Below, piece by piece: positions 44,817-56,100 of a stretch of DNA of 64,000 nt; position 1 is the stretch's first letter; each line of letters starts with the position of its first letter. Below the pieces are notes generated by a model. It saw only the letters and a program-made list of their open reading frames with translations, made no database searches and was not told the origin of the DNA. The stretch spans positions 1-64,000 of the forward strand of contig JBDWSF010000016.1 of the NCBI GenBank assembly GCA_039985655.1. Direction: 5' to 3'. The stretch is from Postechiella sp039985655. GTDB taxonomy: Bacteria > Bacteroidota > Bacteroidia > Flavobacteriales > Flavobacteriaceae. A program made the translations under genes and the position numbers.

Positions 44817-45404
44817 ATTTATTGAATTCTAAATACGGTGGAGAATCAAATATTTAAGAACAACTCGTTGGTCATTTAGAAAGAAATCTGTCAATTCGAG
44901 TTCGTTTTACTCATTTTTATGATTGAAATTAACACCAATTCTGTATTGAAATTACTGTAAAATAAAATGATGATTTTTTTCTTTATACGAAATAGAAAAA
45001 TAAAGCATAGCCTTAGTTACGGCTTCTTTTTATATTAATGTAGAAAGGGAAAAAGGACGTTTTATTGCGGTCATTTCAATACAGAATTGGTATAATATCG
45101 AAAATAAACTATGTACTGAAAGCCCATAGGTTTGGTTCACAGACTGAAAGTCTGCCTCGTGAAATTCGTAAAACAAAATTAATGAGTGAAAATTAATTCG
45201 TGAATTAGTGGCTAAACATTTTTAAAAACTAAAGCGAAAGACACTAAAGCACATAGTTTTAACTGTATTTGAGACCAATAAATTTCCCTTTTCAAAATCT
45301 TTCCTCGATACAATTCTGACAAAAAAGCCAGAATCACTCGAAATGACAATAGGTTGATAATAATAATTTAATAGCCCCATACTAAACTCAGGAATAACAA
45401 ATAT
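44817..45404. other. Repeat-rich intergenic region
   Basis: No gene seen. It contains GTCAATTCGAG/CTCGAAATGACA arms (~44889 and ~45337), the 158-bp inverted-repeat element (44934-45091), and a hairpin-forming CAGACTGAAAGTCTG (~45139-45153). Confidence 0.5.
44934..45091. mobile_element. Non-autonomous element with 19-bp perfect inverted ends
   Basis: ACCAATTCTGTATTGAAAT at 44934-44952 and its exact reverse complement at 45073-45091 enclose 120 bases with no reading frame. TAT-like sequence flanks the right end (GGTATAAT). A single diverged end is at 40247. It looks like a MITE; no parent transposase is visible. Confidence 0.6.
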
Positions 45405-45857
45405 TTAAACACCAAACTGATTTAAATGATGGTCTAAATGTTTGTAAAACATATTATTCCATTCTTGTTTATTTAGTTTCCCAAAAGAATGCGATGCTTT
45501 ACCCTCAAAATGGTCAGCACCTAAACGTTGAGTTTTATTTACATAATTAACTAATCGTTCTTTTTCAACTTCAAAATTTTTAGCATCAGTAATTAAAAAC
45601 TCTGGAGCCGTTCTGCTGTTTTTCTTATATGGTTTTTCGCTTACTACAATTGGTTTTACCAACAGTTTTAAAATAGCCGTTTTAAATCCATTTGGTTTAG
45701 AATGTATGTTGTCAAAAACCATTTCGTAAGTAACATTACAATGCGCCAACATTTGGTCTGCACTCATTTTCCCCCATGCTGGTCTGGTAGTAGGTTCTAA
45801 TTGGTTAATTCTATCAACAATAGTATTCGTTTCTTTTTGGTCGAAGATATTTTTCAT
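45405..45857 (-). CDS. DUF1569 family protein (DinB-like four-helix bundle)
   Basis: 150 residues, cytoplasmic. Text 'LEPTTRPAWGKMSADQMLAH' with the following Cys-Asn, and C-terminal 'FYKHLDHHLNQFG', matches DUF1569, a branch of the DinB/YfiT-like fold. His in 'MLAHC' and the His pair in 'HLDHH' are in the positions that bind a metal in this fold. Biochemical role unknown; some relatives are thiol transferases. Confidence 0.82.
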   Translation of the reverse strand: MKNIFDQKETNTIVDRINQLEPTTRPAWGKMSADQMLAHCNVTYEMVFDNIHSKPNGFKTAILKLLVKPIVVSEKPYKKNSRTAPEFLITDAKNFEVEKERLVNYVNKTQRLGADHFEGKASHSFGKLNKQEWNNMFYKHLDHHLNQFGV

Positions 45858-46308
45858 TTAATTGGTTTTTTATAACTGTAAGCAATTTACGAAAATCAAA
45901 TTAACTGTCTTCGTTATTATCAAGCGACTATAAAACAACGTCAAATTTAATAGCATCACAAATAACATCACCTTTTACGACTCTAGAAAAAACTTTAGAT
46001 TCTCACTTAACATCTCAACAAGTTCTATGAATAAATATTCATACTGTAATACATAAGCTATTCTATAATGTTTATTTTAAACAAAACCCAAACATTTAAT
46101 AAGTTGATTTAAAATAAACTATATTTAGGTGTTTTTTTTATCCAAAAATCGATAAAATACACAAAACAACGTTGAATTGAATAAAATTTTATATCTTTAC
46201 ACTCAGATTTTCTTCCAAAAAGGAAAAAATATAAACATTTTAAAAATAAAAACTATTCTCAACCCCTCTCTTATTCTTTAAATAATTTACCCCAACAAGC
46301 CTATTGCT
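45858..46308. other. Intergenic stretch upstream of the surface-protein cluster
   Basis: No gene seen in ~450 AT-rich bases apart from the promoter candidate at 46172-46199. Confidence 0.45.
46172..46199 (+). promoter_or_regulatory. Promoter candidate TTG-N17-TATCTTTA
   Basis: TTG at 46172-46174 and TATCTTTA at 46192-46199 (seven of eight to the consensus), 110 bases before the 115-aa gene that opens the cluster. Confidence 0.4.
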
Positions 46309-46656
46309 ATGAAAAAAGTCTCTCTATTTTTTTTCCTCTTTTTCGTTATTAATATCAGTCTCAATCAAAAAACCAAAATAGCTAAATTAACTTTTGAGAC
46401 CGCCCCAACAGATACAATTCTTGTTATAACAGATATTTCTTATACGATAGATAGTGTTGAAGTTACAAGCAACAGCCAAGATTATTTTACAAGAACTGAT
46501 GGCTTAAACATATTTAGAATGGTTAAATCTGTTTTTAATGACAACTTAGACCTAGGAGACTATTTCTTTGGTGTTCAAAACCATTTTTCAAAACTGTTAA
46601 ATCAGGACAACTTCCCTAATAAATTCATCGACGAAACGCATATTTCACCTGCTTAA
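46309..46656 (+). CDS. Short exported protein, truncated relative of the middle domain of the next gene
   Basis: 115 residues with signal peptide ~1-18. Residues ~20-85 ('TKIAKLTFETAPTD', 'ITDISYT', 'DYFTRTDG', 'LDLGDYFFGV') align with ~475-560 of the 1299-residue protein at 46741 ('TKLAKLTFETDPTD', 'ITDISYT', 'DFFIRTKDG', 'VDLGDYFFVA'). The rest is unrelated, and the T9SS tail and other domains are missing. It is either a degenerate duplicate or a minimal secreted version. Translation is plausible but not certain. Confidence 0.5.
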   Translation: MKKVSLFFFLFFVINISLNQKTKIAKLTFETAPTDTILVITDISYTIDSVEVTSNSQDYFTRTDGLNIFRMVKSVFNDNLDLGDYFFGVQNHFSKLLNQDNFPNKFIDETHISPA

Positions 46657-46740
46657 ATACATGTAATTACTTGATTTAATGCGTTTTCACTTAAATATTT
46701 TATACATTCGTATCAAATGACCCCTATTAATTTAGTTCTC

Positions 46741-49700
46741 ATGAAAAAAAAATATTCCTTATCACAAATAATATTCCTTATTAGTTTTTTGTTTTTCCAG
46801 ACATTGGTTATAGCGCAAAGAGATGTCTATTTAGTAATCGGTGAAAGAAATGCTCAAGGTAGAGCTACTATTGAAGCTGAAGATGAGGTCGCTCTAACTG
46901 GTGTAGATTTATACAATGGAACAACTTGGGAAAATGCCAAAAACGATTCAGCGGAAGCACCTGATGGTGGATTAAACAGAGATTCTTCTGTTCAAAAAAC
47001 AGCAAGTGATCAAGAATTAAATTTCGCATACGCCTTTGGGAAAATGGTGAATGAAGTTACGGGTAATCAAATAGGGTTGGTCGTTAACGCTAGGTCTGGA
47101 GCTGATATTGAACAATGGGCAAAAGGAGGTACAGGATCTGGTTGGTATGAATCAACTATACTTCAGTTAAATGCCGCTTTAGCTTTAGGAGGTTCAACAC
47201 TTAAAGGTATTTTGTGGTGTCACGGAGAAGCTGATAGAAATGACTCAGGTTATATAACAGATCTAACAACTTTAATAAGTGACTTCAGAACCGAATTAGG
47301 TATAGCAGACTTACCTTTTATAGTGTGTGAAATAAGCAAGCAAAGAACAGATAATGAGCCATTTAATGCCGCTATTAAAAGGATCGCAAACTCAGGAGAC
47401 GCTTCCTACATCTCTAACACAGCATACGTTTCATCGGATGGTTTACAAACTCCTGTTGGAAATCAGAATGATTATAACTCCAATTCACAACGTGTTTTAG
47501 GATATCGTTACGCTGCCAAAGTATTAGAAATGGTTTATGACTATACCTATGTTGAAAACCATATTATGTATGTAACTGAAGATGCTTATGTACGCGGTGG
47601 ATCAAATTCTGGTACTGCTTATGAGCCTGGTGACGATCAAAGAATACGGATAAAATACACGACTTCTAGCCCTAATAATGAACGAATGGGCTTACTTAAG
47701 TTTGATATTAGTACGTTAACAGGAACTACAGATCGTATTGTTGTTGATGCTACCTTAAAGATTAATGCGGGTACTATTGATGCAGACATGGATATTAGTT
47801 TATATGATATGGATACCAGTTGGTCAGAAAGCACCGTTACACTTGACTATATTAACGCCAACGGTGGTTTTGCAACCGCAATTACTAAAAGTACTACTGA
47901 GTTTTACAGGGATACCAGTGATAGAGACGGAGATTCAGATTCAACAGAGCTTATTCATAACGGCGCAGATTTAACCGAATTTATTAAAGACGAATACGAT
48001 TTTGGAACGTCTACCATAGCACTTGGGTTAAAATCAGATAATGACGATGGGAATGACCTTGAAATCACTCCTAAAGATCATTCATCGGACTCCGCACTAA
48101 GGCCTTATATAGTAGTAAGCTATCTTGTGGCTCCTAGACCTACTACTCCAACAACTAAACTCGCTAAATTAACTTTTGAAACAGACCCTACAGATACAGA
48201 TCCTGCTATTACAGACATTTCTTATACAACTACTTTAACTTTTGACGCCTCTAGCACGCCAGTACCTTCAGGAGAATTTTCAGATATAGGTGTTGGGGAT
48301 GCTGAAGATTTCTTTATCAGAACAAAAGATGGAGATCAAACGGGAACTGACATTGATGCCGTTTACAGCTATATTGACCCTGTTGATTTAGGTGATTATT
48401 TTTTTGTTGCTAGTGATATTGATGACTCAGTATCATCGGTACCTACTTATACAACTCCCGTTTCTTTAAATTTAGAAGAAATAGACATTAGCAATTATGA
48501 AAACCTAGAAATAAGAGTTTACTTAGCTTCAATTACAGGAGAACTTAACGCAGCTCTAACCGATCCTGCTGCTTGGGATAATAATTCTGGTTCTAATAAT
48601 AATGATTATGTACATTTTACTTATGATGTTGATAATACGGGTAACTACACTAATCTATTATGGGTTGAATCTCCAGCTGTTGATGGCATTATAAATGAAG
48701 AGCCGAGAATTGACACCAATTTTGATGGTACAGGCAATGGAACTGCTATTGTAAGCACTTTTACACAGTTTATCGTACCCATACTAACAACAGGTAGTAC
48801 TTTAGATATACAAATTGAATTCAAGATGGACAATCATGGCGAAGATTTAGCCATAGATAATATTGAAATATGGGGTACCCTTATAAATGAGACATGTAGT
48901 GGAATCAATGTTACTTGGAATGGATCAGTTTGGAGTAACGGCACAGGACCAGATATTTCAACGCCTGTCGTTATTAACGGCCCCTATACAGCTGATATAA
49001 CTAATGGCAGTTTTTCGGCATGTAGTTTAACCGTTAATGACGATTTAACCATTGAATCCGGCTATTATATTGAAGTTGAACATGATATTACTGTTGATGC
49101 AAGTGCAACATTTCTGGTAGAAAACAATGGTGCCCTCGTTCAAAATGTTGACAGTGCTTCATTTACCAACAATGGCACTACTAAAATGACAAAAAGCACA
49201 CAAGCTTTAACTAATTGGTACGACTACACTTACTGGAGTTCACCTGTAAGTGGGCTAACTATTGGTACAAGTCCATTAGCAATTTCAGATAGATGCTATG
49301 AGAATGATGCTTTTACTTATTTAGATGTAACAAAAGAAACTAATAATAATAATGCTACGGTTACTGGAAGTGATGATGTAGATGATGATGCGAGTGATTG
49401 GGTTGCGGTAACAAGTAGTACAACTTTAGATCCTGGCGTTGGATATATTGCATCGCATACAAGTACCGGTTTTATTAGTGGCACGTCTTATGATTATGAT
49501 TTTGAAGGTGAATTTAATACAGGAGTGATAACCACTCCTGTGTACTACAATGCATTAAATACTGGTGGTCATTGGAATTTAATAGGGAACCCCTACCCCT
49601 GTGCCTTAGATTTTGATGCATTTATTACTACTAACCCTGGTGTGGTAGAAGGTGTTGCTTATTTATGGTCTCATGCCACAAATCATTCTCAGACATTTAA

Positions 49701-50640
49701 TGGTAACGAAGATTCTAATTTTTCTCAGGACGATTATATAATAATGAATACCGGTAGCGGTAGCGTAAATAATACTGCTGGTACACTTTTAGAATACATT
49801 CCTTCTGGTCAAAGCTTTTTTATTACTAGTTTGTCCAACGACAATGTTACTTTTAACAACTCAATGCGTATTAAAAACGCTGAAAGTAATAGTCAATTTT
49901 TTAAAAATACCAACAAAAAAGCTACAACAGAAGCCAATAAATTATGGATTAACTTAACTTCGGATATTGGCATTTTTAATCAAGTCTTAATAGCTTATGT
50001 AGATGGTGCCACCGATAATTTTGATGGAATGACATATGATGCAACAAGAGAAGCATCAAGTGCTACTGCCTCTATAATTTACACCCTAATAGAAGATAAA
50101 AGTGATAAAAAATTTGCTATACAAGGTAAAAACACAAATAGCATTAACGAAGAAGAAGTAATTCCTTTGGGGTTTTATGCTTCAACTGATACAGATACAC
50201 CTTATAATTTATCTATAGACCATTTACAAGGCGATTTCTTAACAGAAAACACCCTTTATTTAAAAGATAATTTACTTGATGTTGTGCATAATTTATCGAC
50301 AAGCAAGTATGTATTCACATCAAATTCTGGAGAATTTAATGATCGTTTCGAAATTCTATTTAATACCTCGGCATTATCAACTAACACGATAAAAACAATT
50401 AACAATTCATTACAAATTATATATTTAGATAACCATAAAATAAACTTTAAATCAGCTAACGACCTAACAACTATTAAACAAGTAACTATTTACGATTTAT
50501 TGGGTAGAAAATTAAATGATTTTGAAGGAGAAAGCAATTCTGAAACCTATTCATTGTCTTATTTAAGTAACGCTACTTATATTGCCAAAATAAAACTTTC
50601 TAACGGTAAAATAATTACTAAAAAAATCATTAAACATTAA
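46741..50640 (+). CDS. T9SS-secreted SASA/CBM96-like multidomain protein, esterase residues apparently lost
   Basis: 1299 residues. Signal peptide ~1-26. SASA (sialate O-acetylesterase-like, SGNH) domain ~27-270: the block usually GQSNMxG reads 'VIGERNAQG', so the nucleophile Ser is Arg; 'WCHGEADRND' matches WxxGESD; the usual DxHF block near 'RVLGYRYA' reads 'QNDYNSNSQ', without His. DNRLRE/CBM96-like domain ~275-465. Jelly-roll-like domain ~470-715 (shared with the gene at 46309). A beta-rich region ~720-1060. C-terminal T9SS sorting domain ~1215-1299 ('KQVTIYDLLGRKLNDF', 'YIAKIKLSNGKIITKK'). It is probably a surface glycan-binding protein rather than an active esterase. ATG 46741 preferred over 46717. 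Confidence 0.82.
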   Translation: MKKKYSLSQIIFLISFLFFQTLVIAQRDVYLVIGERNAQGRATIEAEDEVALTGVDLYNGTTWENAKNDSAEAPDGGLNRDSSVQKTASDQELNFAYAFGKMVNEVTGNQIGLVVNARSGADIEQWAKGGTGSGWYESTILQLNAALALGGSTLKGILWCHGEADRNDSGYITDLTTLISDFRTELGIADLPFIVCEISKQRTDNEPFNAAIKRIANSGDASYISNTAYVSSDGLQTPVGNQNDYNSNSQRVLGYRYAAKVLEMVYDYTYVENHIMYVTEDAYVRGGSNSGTAYEPGDDQRIRIKYTTSSPNNERMGLLKFDISTLTGTTDRIVVDATLKINAGTIDADMDISLYDMDTSWSESTVTLDYINANGGFATAITKSTTEFYRDTSDRDGDSDSTELIHNGADLTEFIKDEYDFGTSTIALGLKSDNDDGNDLEITPKDHSSDSALRPYIVVSYLVAPRPTTPTTKLAKLTFETDPTDTDPAITDISYTTTLTFDASSTPVPSGEFSDIGVGDAEDFFIRTKDGDQTGTDIDAVYSYIDPVDLGDYFFVASDIDDSVSSVPTYTTPVSLNLEEIDISNYENLEIRVYLASITGELNAALTDPAAWDNNSGSNNNDYVHFTYDVDNTGNYTNLLWVESPAVDGIINEEPRIDTNFDGTGNGTAIVSTFTQFIVPILTTGSTLDIQIEFKMDNHGEDLAIDNIEIWGTLINETCSGINVTWNGSVWSNGTGPDISTPVVINGPYTADITNGSFSACSLTVNDDLTIESGYYIEVEHDITVDASATFLVENNGALVQNVDSASFTNNGTTKMTKSTQALTNWYDYTYWSSPVSGLTIGTSPLAISDRCYENDAFTYLDVTKETNNNNATVTGSDDVDDDASDWVAVTSSTTLDPGVGYIASHTSTGFISGTSYDYDFEGEFNTGVITTPVYYNALNTGGHWNLIGNPYPCALDFDAFITTNPGVVEGVAYLWSHATNHSQTFNGNEDSNFSQDDYIIMNTGSGSVNNTAGTLLEYIPSGQSFFITSLSNDNVTFNNSMRIKNAESNSQFFKNTNKKATTEANKLWINLTSDIGIFNQVLIAYVDGATDNFDGMTYDATREASSATASIIYTLIEDKSDKKFAIQGKNTNSINEEEVIPLGFYASTDTDTPYNLSIDHLQGDFLTENTLYLKDNLLDVVHNLSTSKYVFTSNSGEFNDRFEILFNTSALSTNTIKTINNSLQIIYLDNHKINFKSANDLTTIKQVTIYDLLGRKLNDFEGESNSETYSLSYLSNATYIAKIKLSNGKIITKKIIKH

Positions 50641-50857
50641 AAAAATAAAATCAATAACTTTCTTTAAGGGTTTATTTACTGTAACAAACTCTTAGATTAT
50701 AACGATTAATATTTACCCATTTCATCGAAATAATATACACTTTTAAAAATTCAAGCAAAAAAGAGACCACCTATTATCAATTAAATGAATGATGCTATTA
50801 TCATCACAAAACACTCACATTACTATAGAAAAAATTACTAATAACAAACTAAAAAAC

Positions 50858-52813
50858 ATGAAAACCATTAAAAAACAATCTGCAAAATTGTACTTGATAA
50901 CAATCAACTCATTTATTGCACTTTTTTTACTCTCTACAGCCTTATTTGCTCAAAACTCTCCATATCAAGCGATTCGATTAAATAATGGAGATCCAATTAT
51001 AGAACCATCAATGTTCAGTAACTACGTTGACGCAAACAATCTAGGTGATGGAGCCGATATTAACGGGCCATCATTAATTCGAATTCCAGATTGGATCCCT
51101 ACAAACCAACGTGCTGATGTATCAGCCCTATATTACCTTTACTTTGCACATCATTCAGGAGATTATATCCGTATGGCGTGGGCAGCAAATATAGAAGGAC
51201 CATATACACTATACAACGACTTTACAACACCAGGAGATAGAGGTGTTTTAGATAATAATGAAAGTGATATTATTTTAAATAATAATATTTATATCGAAGA
51301 AAATCACCTAGCCTCTCCAGATGTTATTATAGACGATGTAAACCAACGTATTATCATGTACTTTCATTCAGGATCTTCTTACTATGTAAACAACGTAGAA
51401 CAAAATGATCAAGTGACATGGGTATCAACATCACCATACGGGTTAGAATTTTACAATGGTATTGAATCTGTCCACTTAGGAAGTTCTTACTTTCGTGTAT
51501 TTGAATATGATGGTGATTTGTATGCTTTAGATAATGGTGGAAAAACAAACAAAGCACTAGATGGAGCAAATCCATGGGCTATCCCATCAGGGCACGATTT
51601 TACAACACAATTATGGGATAGAGCTTCTGATAATGGATTTGGTGACGATATTCCCGTACCAACTGGAGATTTAAGAGTGCGTCATACAGGTGTGCGCGTA
51701 GTTGGTGATCAATTACATGCATTCTATTCTAGAAGAGGTGATTTACAAGAAAGGATTCAGTTGTCTACGATAGATATGACAGTAGATTGGGAATCTTGGG
51801 ACCCAACATATCCACCAATCGACATTTTAACGCCAAACCCAGGATGGGAAGGTGGAAACCTTACAATGGACAACTCAAAAACAAGTGATGCTATTAATGT
51901 AAACCAATTAAGAGATCCAGATATTTTTGAAGATACAGATGGACAATTATACCTAATTTACACAGGCAGTGGAGAAGGCGGACTTGGTATTGCTAAACTA
52001 TACGAAACACCAACAACAAATTTAACATTAACAACATTAGCAGATGCTCACGTTAAAGAAAGTTCTACCAGTAATTTTGGTGAATTAAATAATTTAACTG
52101 CATCAATAGGATCTAGCTCAAGTAACAATAGAACAATCTACATGAGGTTTGACTTATCAAGTGTGGTCAATATAGAGCATGCTATGGTAAGGTTATATTT
52201 AAATGAGACTGATAATACTGGTACTTCAGTTCTCGATGAAGGAGGACCTGTTACAGTATACGAAACTTCAAACAGTTGGGATGAAACTACAGTGAATAAT
52301 AGTAATGCCCCTTTACTAGGAGATCCAATCACGACAACATACTTAACAAGTACTGATACATACTATGATTGGAACATCTCAGAATATGCAAAAGCTAATG
52401 AGGGCAACGTGATCAGTGTAGCCTTTCACATTGCACCATCAAATGATGCTAGCTTTAAATTTGATAGTGTTGACAACATAACTGGTAATCCAGGGCAATT
52501 GTTATTAACAATAGACAATGGAGGAACGCTATCAACAGAAAGTGTAACAAAAACAACGGACTCTAAACTATTACAAGTTTATCCCAATCCTTTTAAAGGC
52601 AATTACACTTTAGAAATAGCAGATTATGACGGACAAAGTGAAGTTGCTGTAGAATTAATTAACTTATCAAATGGTGCATTAATATCTAAAGAAACATATA
52701 ATCAATCAATAATTGAGTTCAAAGATATAGCTTTAGCAACAGGAGTATATGCTTTGAGAGTATCTTATAATAATAGTAAAAGCTTAGTCAAAAAAATGAT
52801 TAAGGTTGATTAA
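50858..52813 (+). CDS. T9SS-secreted five-bladed-propeller (GH43-like) protein with DNRLRE/CBM96-like domain
   Basis: 651 residues. Signal peptide ~1-32 ('LLSTALFA-QN'). Catalytic-type propeller ~35-390 with 'GDPIIEPSMFS', 'YYLYFAHHSGDYIRMAWA', 'HLASPDVIIDD', 'YFHSGSS', 'RHTGVRVVGDQLHAFYSRRG', 'RDPDIFEDTDGQLYLIYTGS'; the repeated DPD/DxxL-type strands are like GH43/GH117-clan enzymes, but the exact family was not recognised. DNRLRE/CBM96-like domain ~400-565 ('ADAHVKESSTSNFG', 'YMRFDLSS'). T9SS tail ~575-651 ('VYPNPFKGNYTLEI', 'GVYALRVSYNNSKSLVKK'). Tandem paralogue of the next gene. ATG 50858 selected for the signal peptide. Confidence 0.8.
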   Translation: MKTIKKQSAKLYLITINSFIALFLLSTALFAQNSPYQAIRLNNGDPIIEPSMFSNYVDANNLGDGADINGPSLIRIPDWIPTNQRADVSALYYLYFAHHSGDYIRMAWAANIEGPYTLYNDFTTPGDRGVLDNNESDIILNNNIYIEENHLASPDVIIDDVNQRIIMYFHSGSSYYVNNVEQNDQVTWVSTSPYGLEFYNGIESVHLGSSYFRVFEYDGDLYALDNGGKTNKALDGANPWAIPSGHDFTTQLWDRASDNGFGDDIPVPTGDLRVRHTGVRVVGDQLHAFYSRRGDLQERIQLSTIDMTVDWESWDPTYPPIDILTPNPGWEGGNLTMDNSKTSDAINVNQLRDPDIFEDTDGQLYLIYTGSGEGGLGIAKLYETPTTNLTLTTLADAHVKESSTSNFGELNNLTASIGSSSSNNRTIYMRFDLSSVVNIEHAMVRLYLNETDNTGTSVLDEGGPVTVYETSNSWDETTVNNSNAPLLGDPITTTYLTSTDTYYDWNISEYAKANEGNVISVAFHIAPSNDASFKFDSVDNITGNPGQLLLTIDNGGTLSTESVTKTTDSKLLQVYPNPFKGNYTLEIADYDGQSEVAVELINLSNGALISKETYNQSIIEFKDIALATGVYALRVSYNNSKSLVKKMIKVD

Positions 52814-52904
52814 ATATCAATCATGTAAATTATAATTACGCAGGAACAATACACTTCATTTTGTGAATATTATTGTGTAGTATCTCATATACAGTAATAA
52901 GTTT

Positions 52905-52943
52905 AAAAATCTCAGGCAAGTAATTTGCTTGAGATTTTTTTTT
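52905..52943 (+). terminator. Terminator after the first propeller gene
   Basis: Stem AAATCTCAGGCAA / TTGCTTGAGATTT (one G-T pair), short loop, T9 run. Confidence 0.78.
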
Positions 52944-53175
52944 ATTAATTTTAAATTTCACACAATAACTATTATAAAATATTTAAAAAAGCGTAAAAAA
53001 AAACGATGAAATTTTTTTTTGTAGCTAATTTTAGTGAATTATGGTTTTACCTCAGCAACAATTTGTCAAAATTCAAATTTTATTAGCAAAAAAACTGATT
53101 TTAAGTTTTAGAGATGCTCATTTATGTTTAAATTACTTTATTTAAATAAAACCAACCTAAAAACCAACCAAAAAC
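52944..53175 (+). other. Leader region of the second propeller gene
   Basis: No gene seen. Homopolymer A and T runs near 52994-53022; no convincing promoter. The two tandem paralogues therefore appear to be separate transcripts. Confidence 0.35.
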
Positions 53176-56100
53176 ATGAAACTCTTTAAATCCCTAGCTA
53201 AAGTACTATGCTTAAGAAGCATCAATGCATTCGTTGTATTTATTTTATTCTCAACAGCCTTATTTGCCCAAAACTCTCCCTACCAAGCAATTCGTTTAAA
53301 TAATGGTGATCCAATTATAGAACCGTCAATGTTTAGCAACCCTGATGATGGAGACAATATTAATGGACCATCATTAATTCGTGTGCCAGATTGGATTCCT
53401 ACAAATGAGCGCGCCGACCCATCAGCCCAATATTACCTTTACTTTGCACACCATGTAGGCGACTACATTCGTATGGCATGGGCAGCAAATATAGAAGGAC
53501 CATATACCTTATACGATGACTACACCACACCAGGAAACAGAGGTGTTTTAGATAATAATGAGAGTAATATTATTTTAGGAAATAATACCTATATTGAAGA
53601 AAATCATTTAGCATCTCCTGACGTTATTGTAGATGATGCGAACCAACGTATTATCCTATACTTCCATTCAGGATCCTCTTATTTTGTAAATGGCGCAGAA
53701 CAAAATGATCAAGTTACTTGGGTATCAACATCCCCTTATGGATTAGAATTTTACGATAATATTGAATCCGTTCATTTAGGAAGTTCTTATTTCCGTGTCT
53801 TTGAACATGAAGGTGAAATGTATGCTTTAGATAATGGATCAAAAATAAACAAAGCTTTAGATGGAGCAAATCCATGGGTCGCACCACAAGGACACGATTT
53901 TACAGATCATTTATGGGACCAAGCATCAGATCATGTATTTCAAGACGATATTCTTCCTTTAACATCTTCAGATTTAAGAGTCCGTCACACCGGTGTGCAT
54001 GTCGTAGGTAATCAATTGCAAGCGTTCTATTCAAGACGTGGTGAGTTTCAAGAAAGAATTCAGTTATCTACAGTAGATATGTCTGTAGATTGGGAGTCAT
54101 GGGATCCAACATACCCTCCAATTGAGATTTTAGCACCAAACCCAGGATGGGAAGGTGGTGAACGCACATTGGACAACTCAGAAACAAGTGCTGGAGTTGA
54201 TCTAAACCAATTAAGAGATCCTGATATTTTTGAAGATACTGATGGACAATTATACTTAGTTTACACTGGAAATGGAGAAGGCGGACTAGGAATTGCTAAA
54301 TTATACGAAACGCCAACTTATGACACAACCCTAACCACAATAGCAGATACTTACGCTAAAGAAAGCTCTTCTAATAGTTTTGGGACATTGAATAATTTAA
54401 CGGCATCCGCAGGCTCAAGTTCTAGTAGCAATAGAACAATCTATATGAGATTTGACTTATCAGAAGTTACGGATATTGAACATGCTATAGTACGATTATA
54501 TGCAAACACTACTAATTCTGGAACTTCAGTTCTTGATGCTGGTGGACCTATAACAGTATATGAAACATCTAATAACTGGGATGAGCTTACTTTAAATAAT
54601 AGTAATGCTCCCGCTCTTGGAAATGTAATCACTACAACATATTTAACAGATGCTAGTCAATACTATGAATGGAACATATCTGAATACGCAAAAGCTAATG
54701 AAGGTACAGAAATAAGTGTCGCTTTTCATATTGGCCCCTCAAATACAGCAAGCCACAAATTTAATAGTCGTGAAAATTCTGGTGGGAATCCAGCTCAATT
54801 ATTAATAACTGGAACAAGTGAGCCAACAGATAATGAAGACCCAACCATTGCATGTATTTCAGATATAAATCAAAATAACGATGCTAATGAAGATGGAGCT
54901 ATTGTAACCTATGTAGCGCCTGTTGGAACTGATAATTTAGCTGGAGCTACCACAGTACAAACTGAAGGATTAGCTTCTGGTTCATTATTTCCTATAGGAA
55001 CAACAACCAATACCTTTGTTGTTACTGATGCAGCTGGAAACACAGCAACATGTAGCTTTGCTATAACAATTACAGATGATGAAGACCCAACCATTGCATG
55101 TTTAGCTGCTATAGCTCAAAGCACAGATATTGGTGCAGACGGATCGATTATAACGTACATAACACCTGTAGGAACAGATAATTCTACTGGAGCAAATACA
55201 ATACAAACTGAAGGATTAACTTCTGGTTCATTATTTCCTATAGGAACAACAACCAATACTTTTGTTGTTACTGACCCTTCTGGAAACACAGCAACTTGTA
55301 GCTTTACCGTAACCATTACAGATGATGAAAATCCAGCTATTATATGTTTAGCTGATACAAATCAAACTGCAGATACTGGTTCAGACGGAGCTATTATAAC
55401 ATACACAGCACCTATAGGGACTGATAATTCTACTGGAGCAAATACAGTACAAACTGAAGGTTTAACTTCTGGTTCATTATTTCCTATAGGGTCAACAACA
55501 AATACTTTTGTTGTTACTGATTCTTCTGGAAATACAGCAACTTGTAGCTTTACAGTAACGGTAATATATGCGGATGATGTAGATCCTACGATTGTATGCG
55601 TAGACCCTATTAATCAATCCACAGATACTGGTATAGACGGAGCTATTATAACTTATGTAACTCCTATAGGGACTGATAATTCTACTGGAGCAAATACAAT
55701 ACAAACTGAAGGTTTAGCATCTGACTCATTATTTCCAATAGGGATTACAACAAATACTTTTGTTGTAACAGATACTTCTGGAAATACAGCAACATGTAGC
55801 TTTACAATAACCGTTACAGATGATGAGGATCCAACTATTGCATGTTTATCTGATATAACACAGACCACAGATACTGGCGACAATGGAGCTATTGTAAATT
55901 TCACAGCACCCCTAGGAACAGATAATTCTACTGGAGCAAACACAGTGCAAACTGAAGGTTTAGCTTCTGGTTCATTATTTCCAATAGGGATTACAACAAA
56001 TACTTTTATTGTAACAGATACTTCTGGAAACACAGCAACTTGTAGCTTTACCGTTACCGTGACAGATGATGAAGATCCAACTATTGCATGTTTATCTGAT

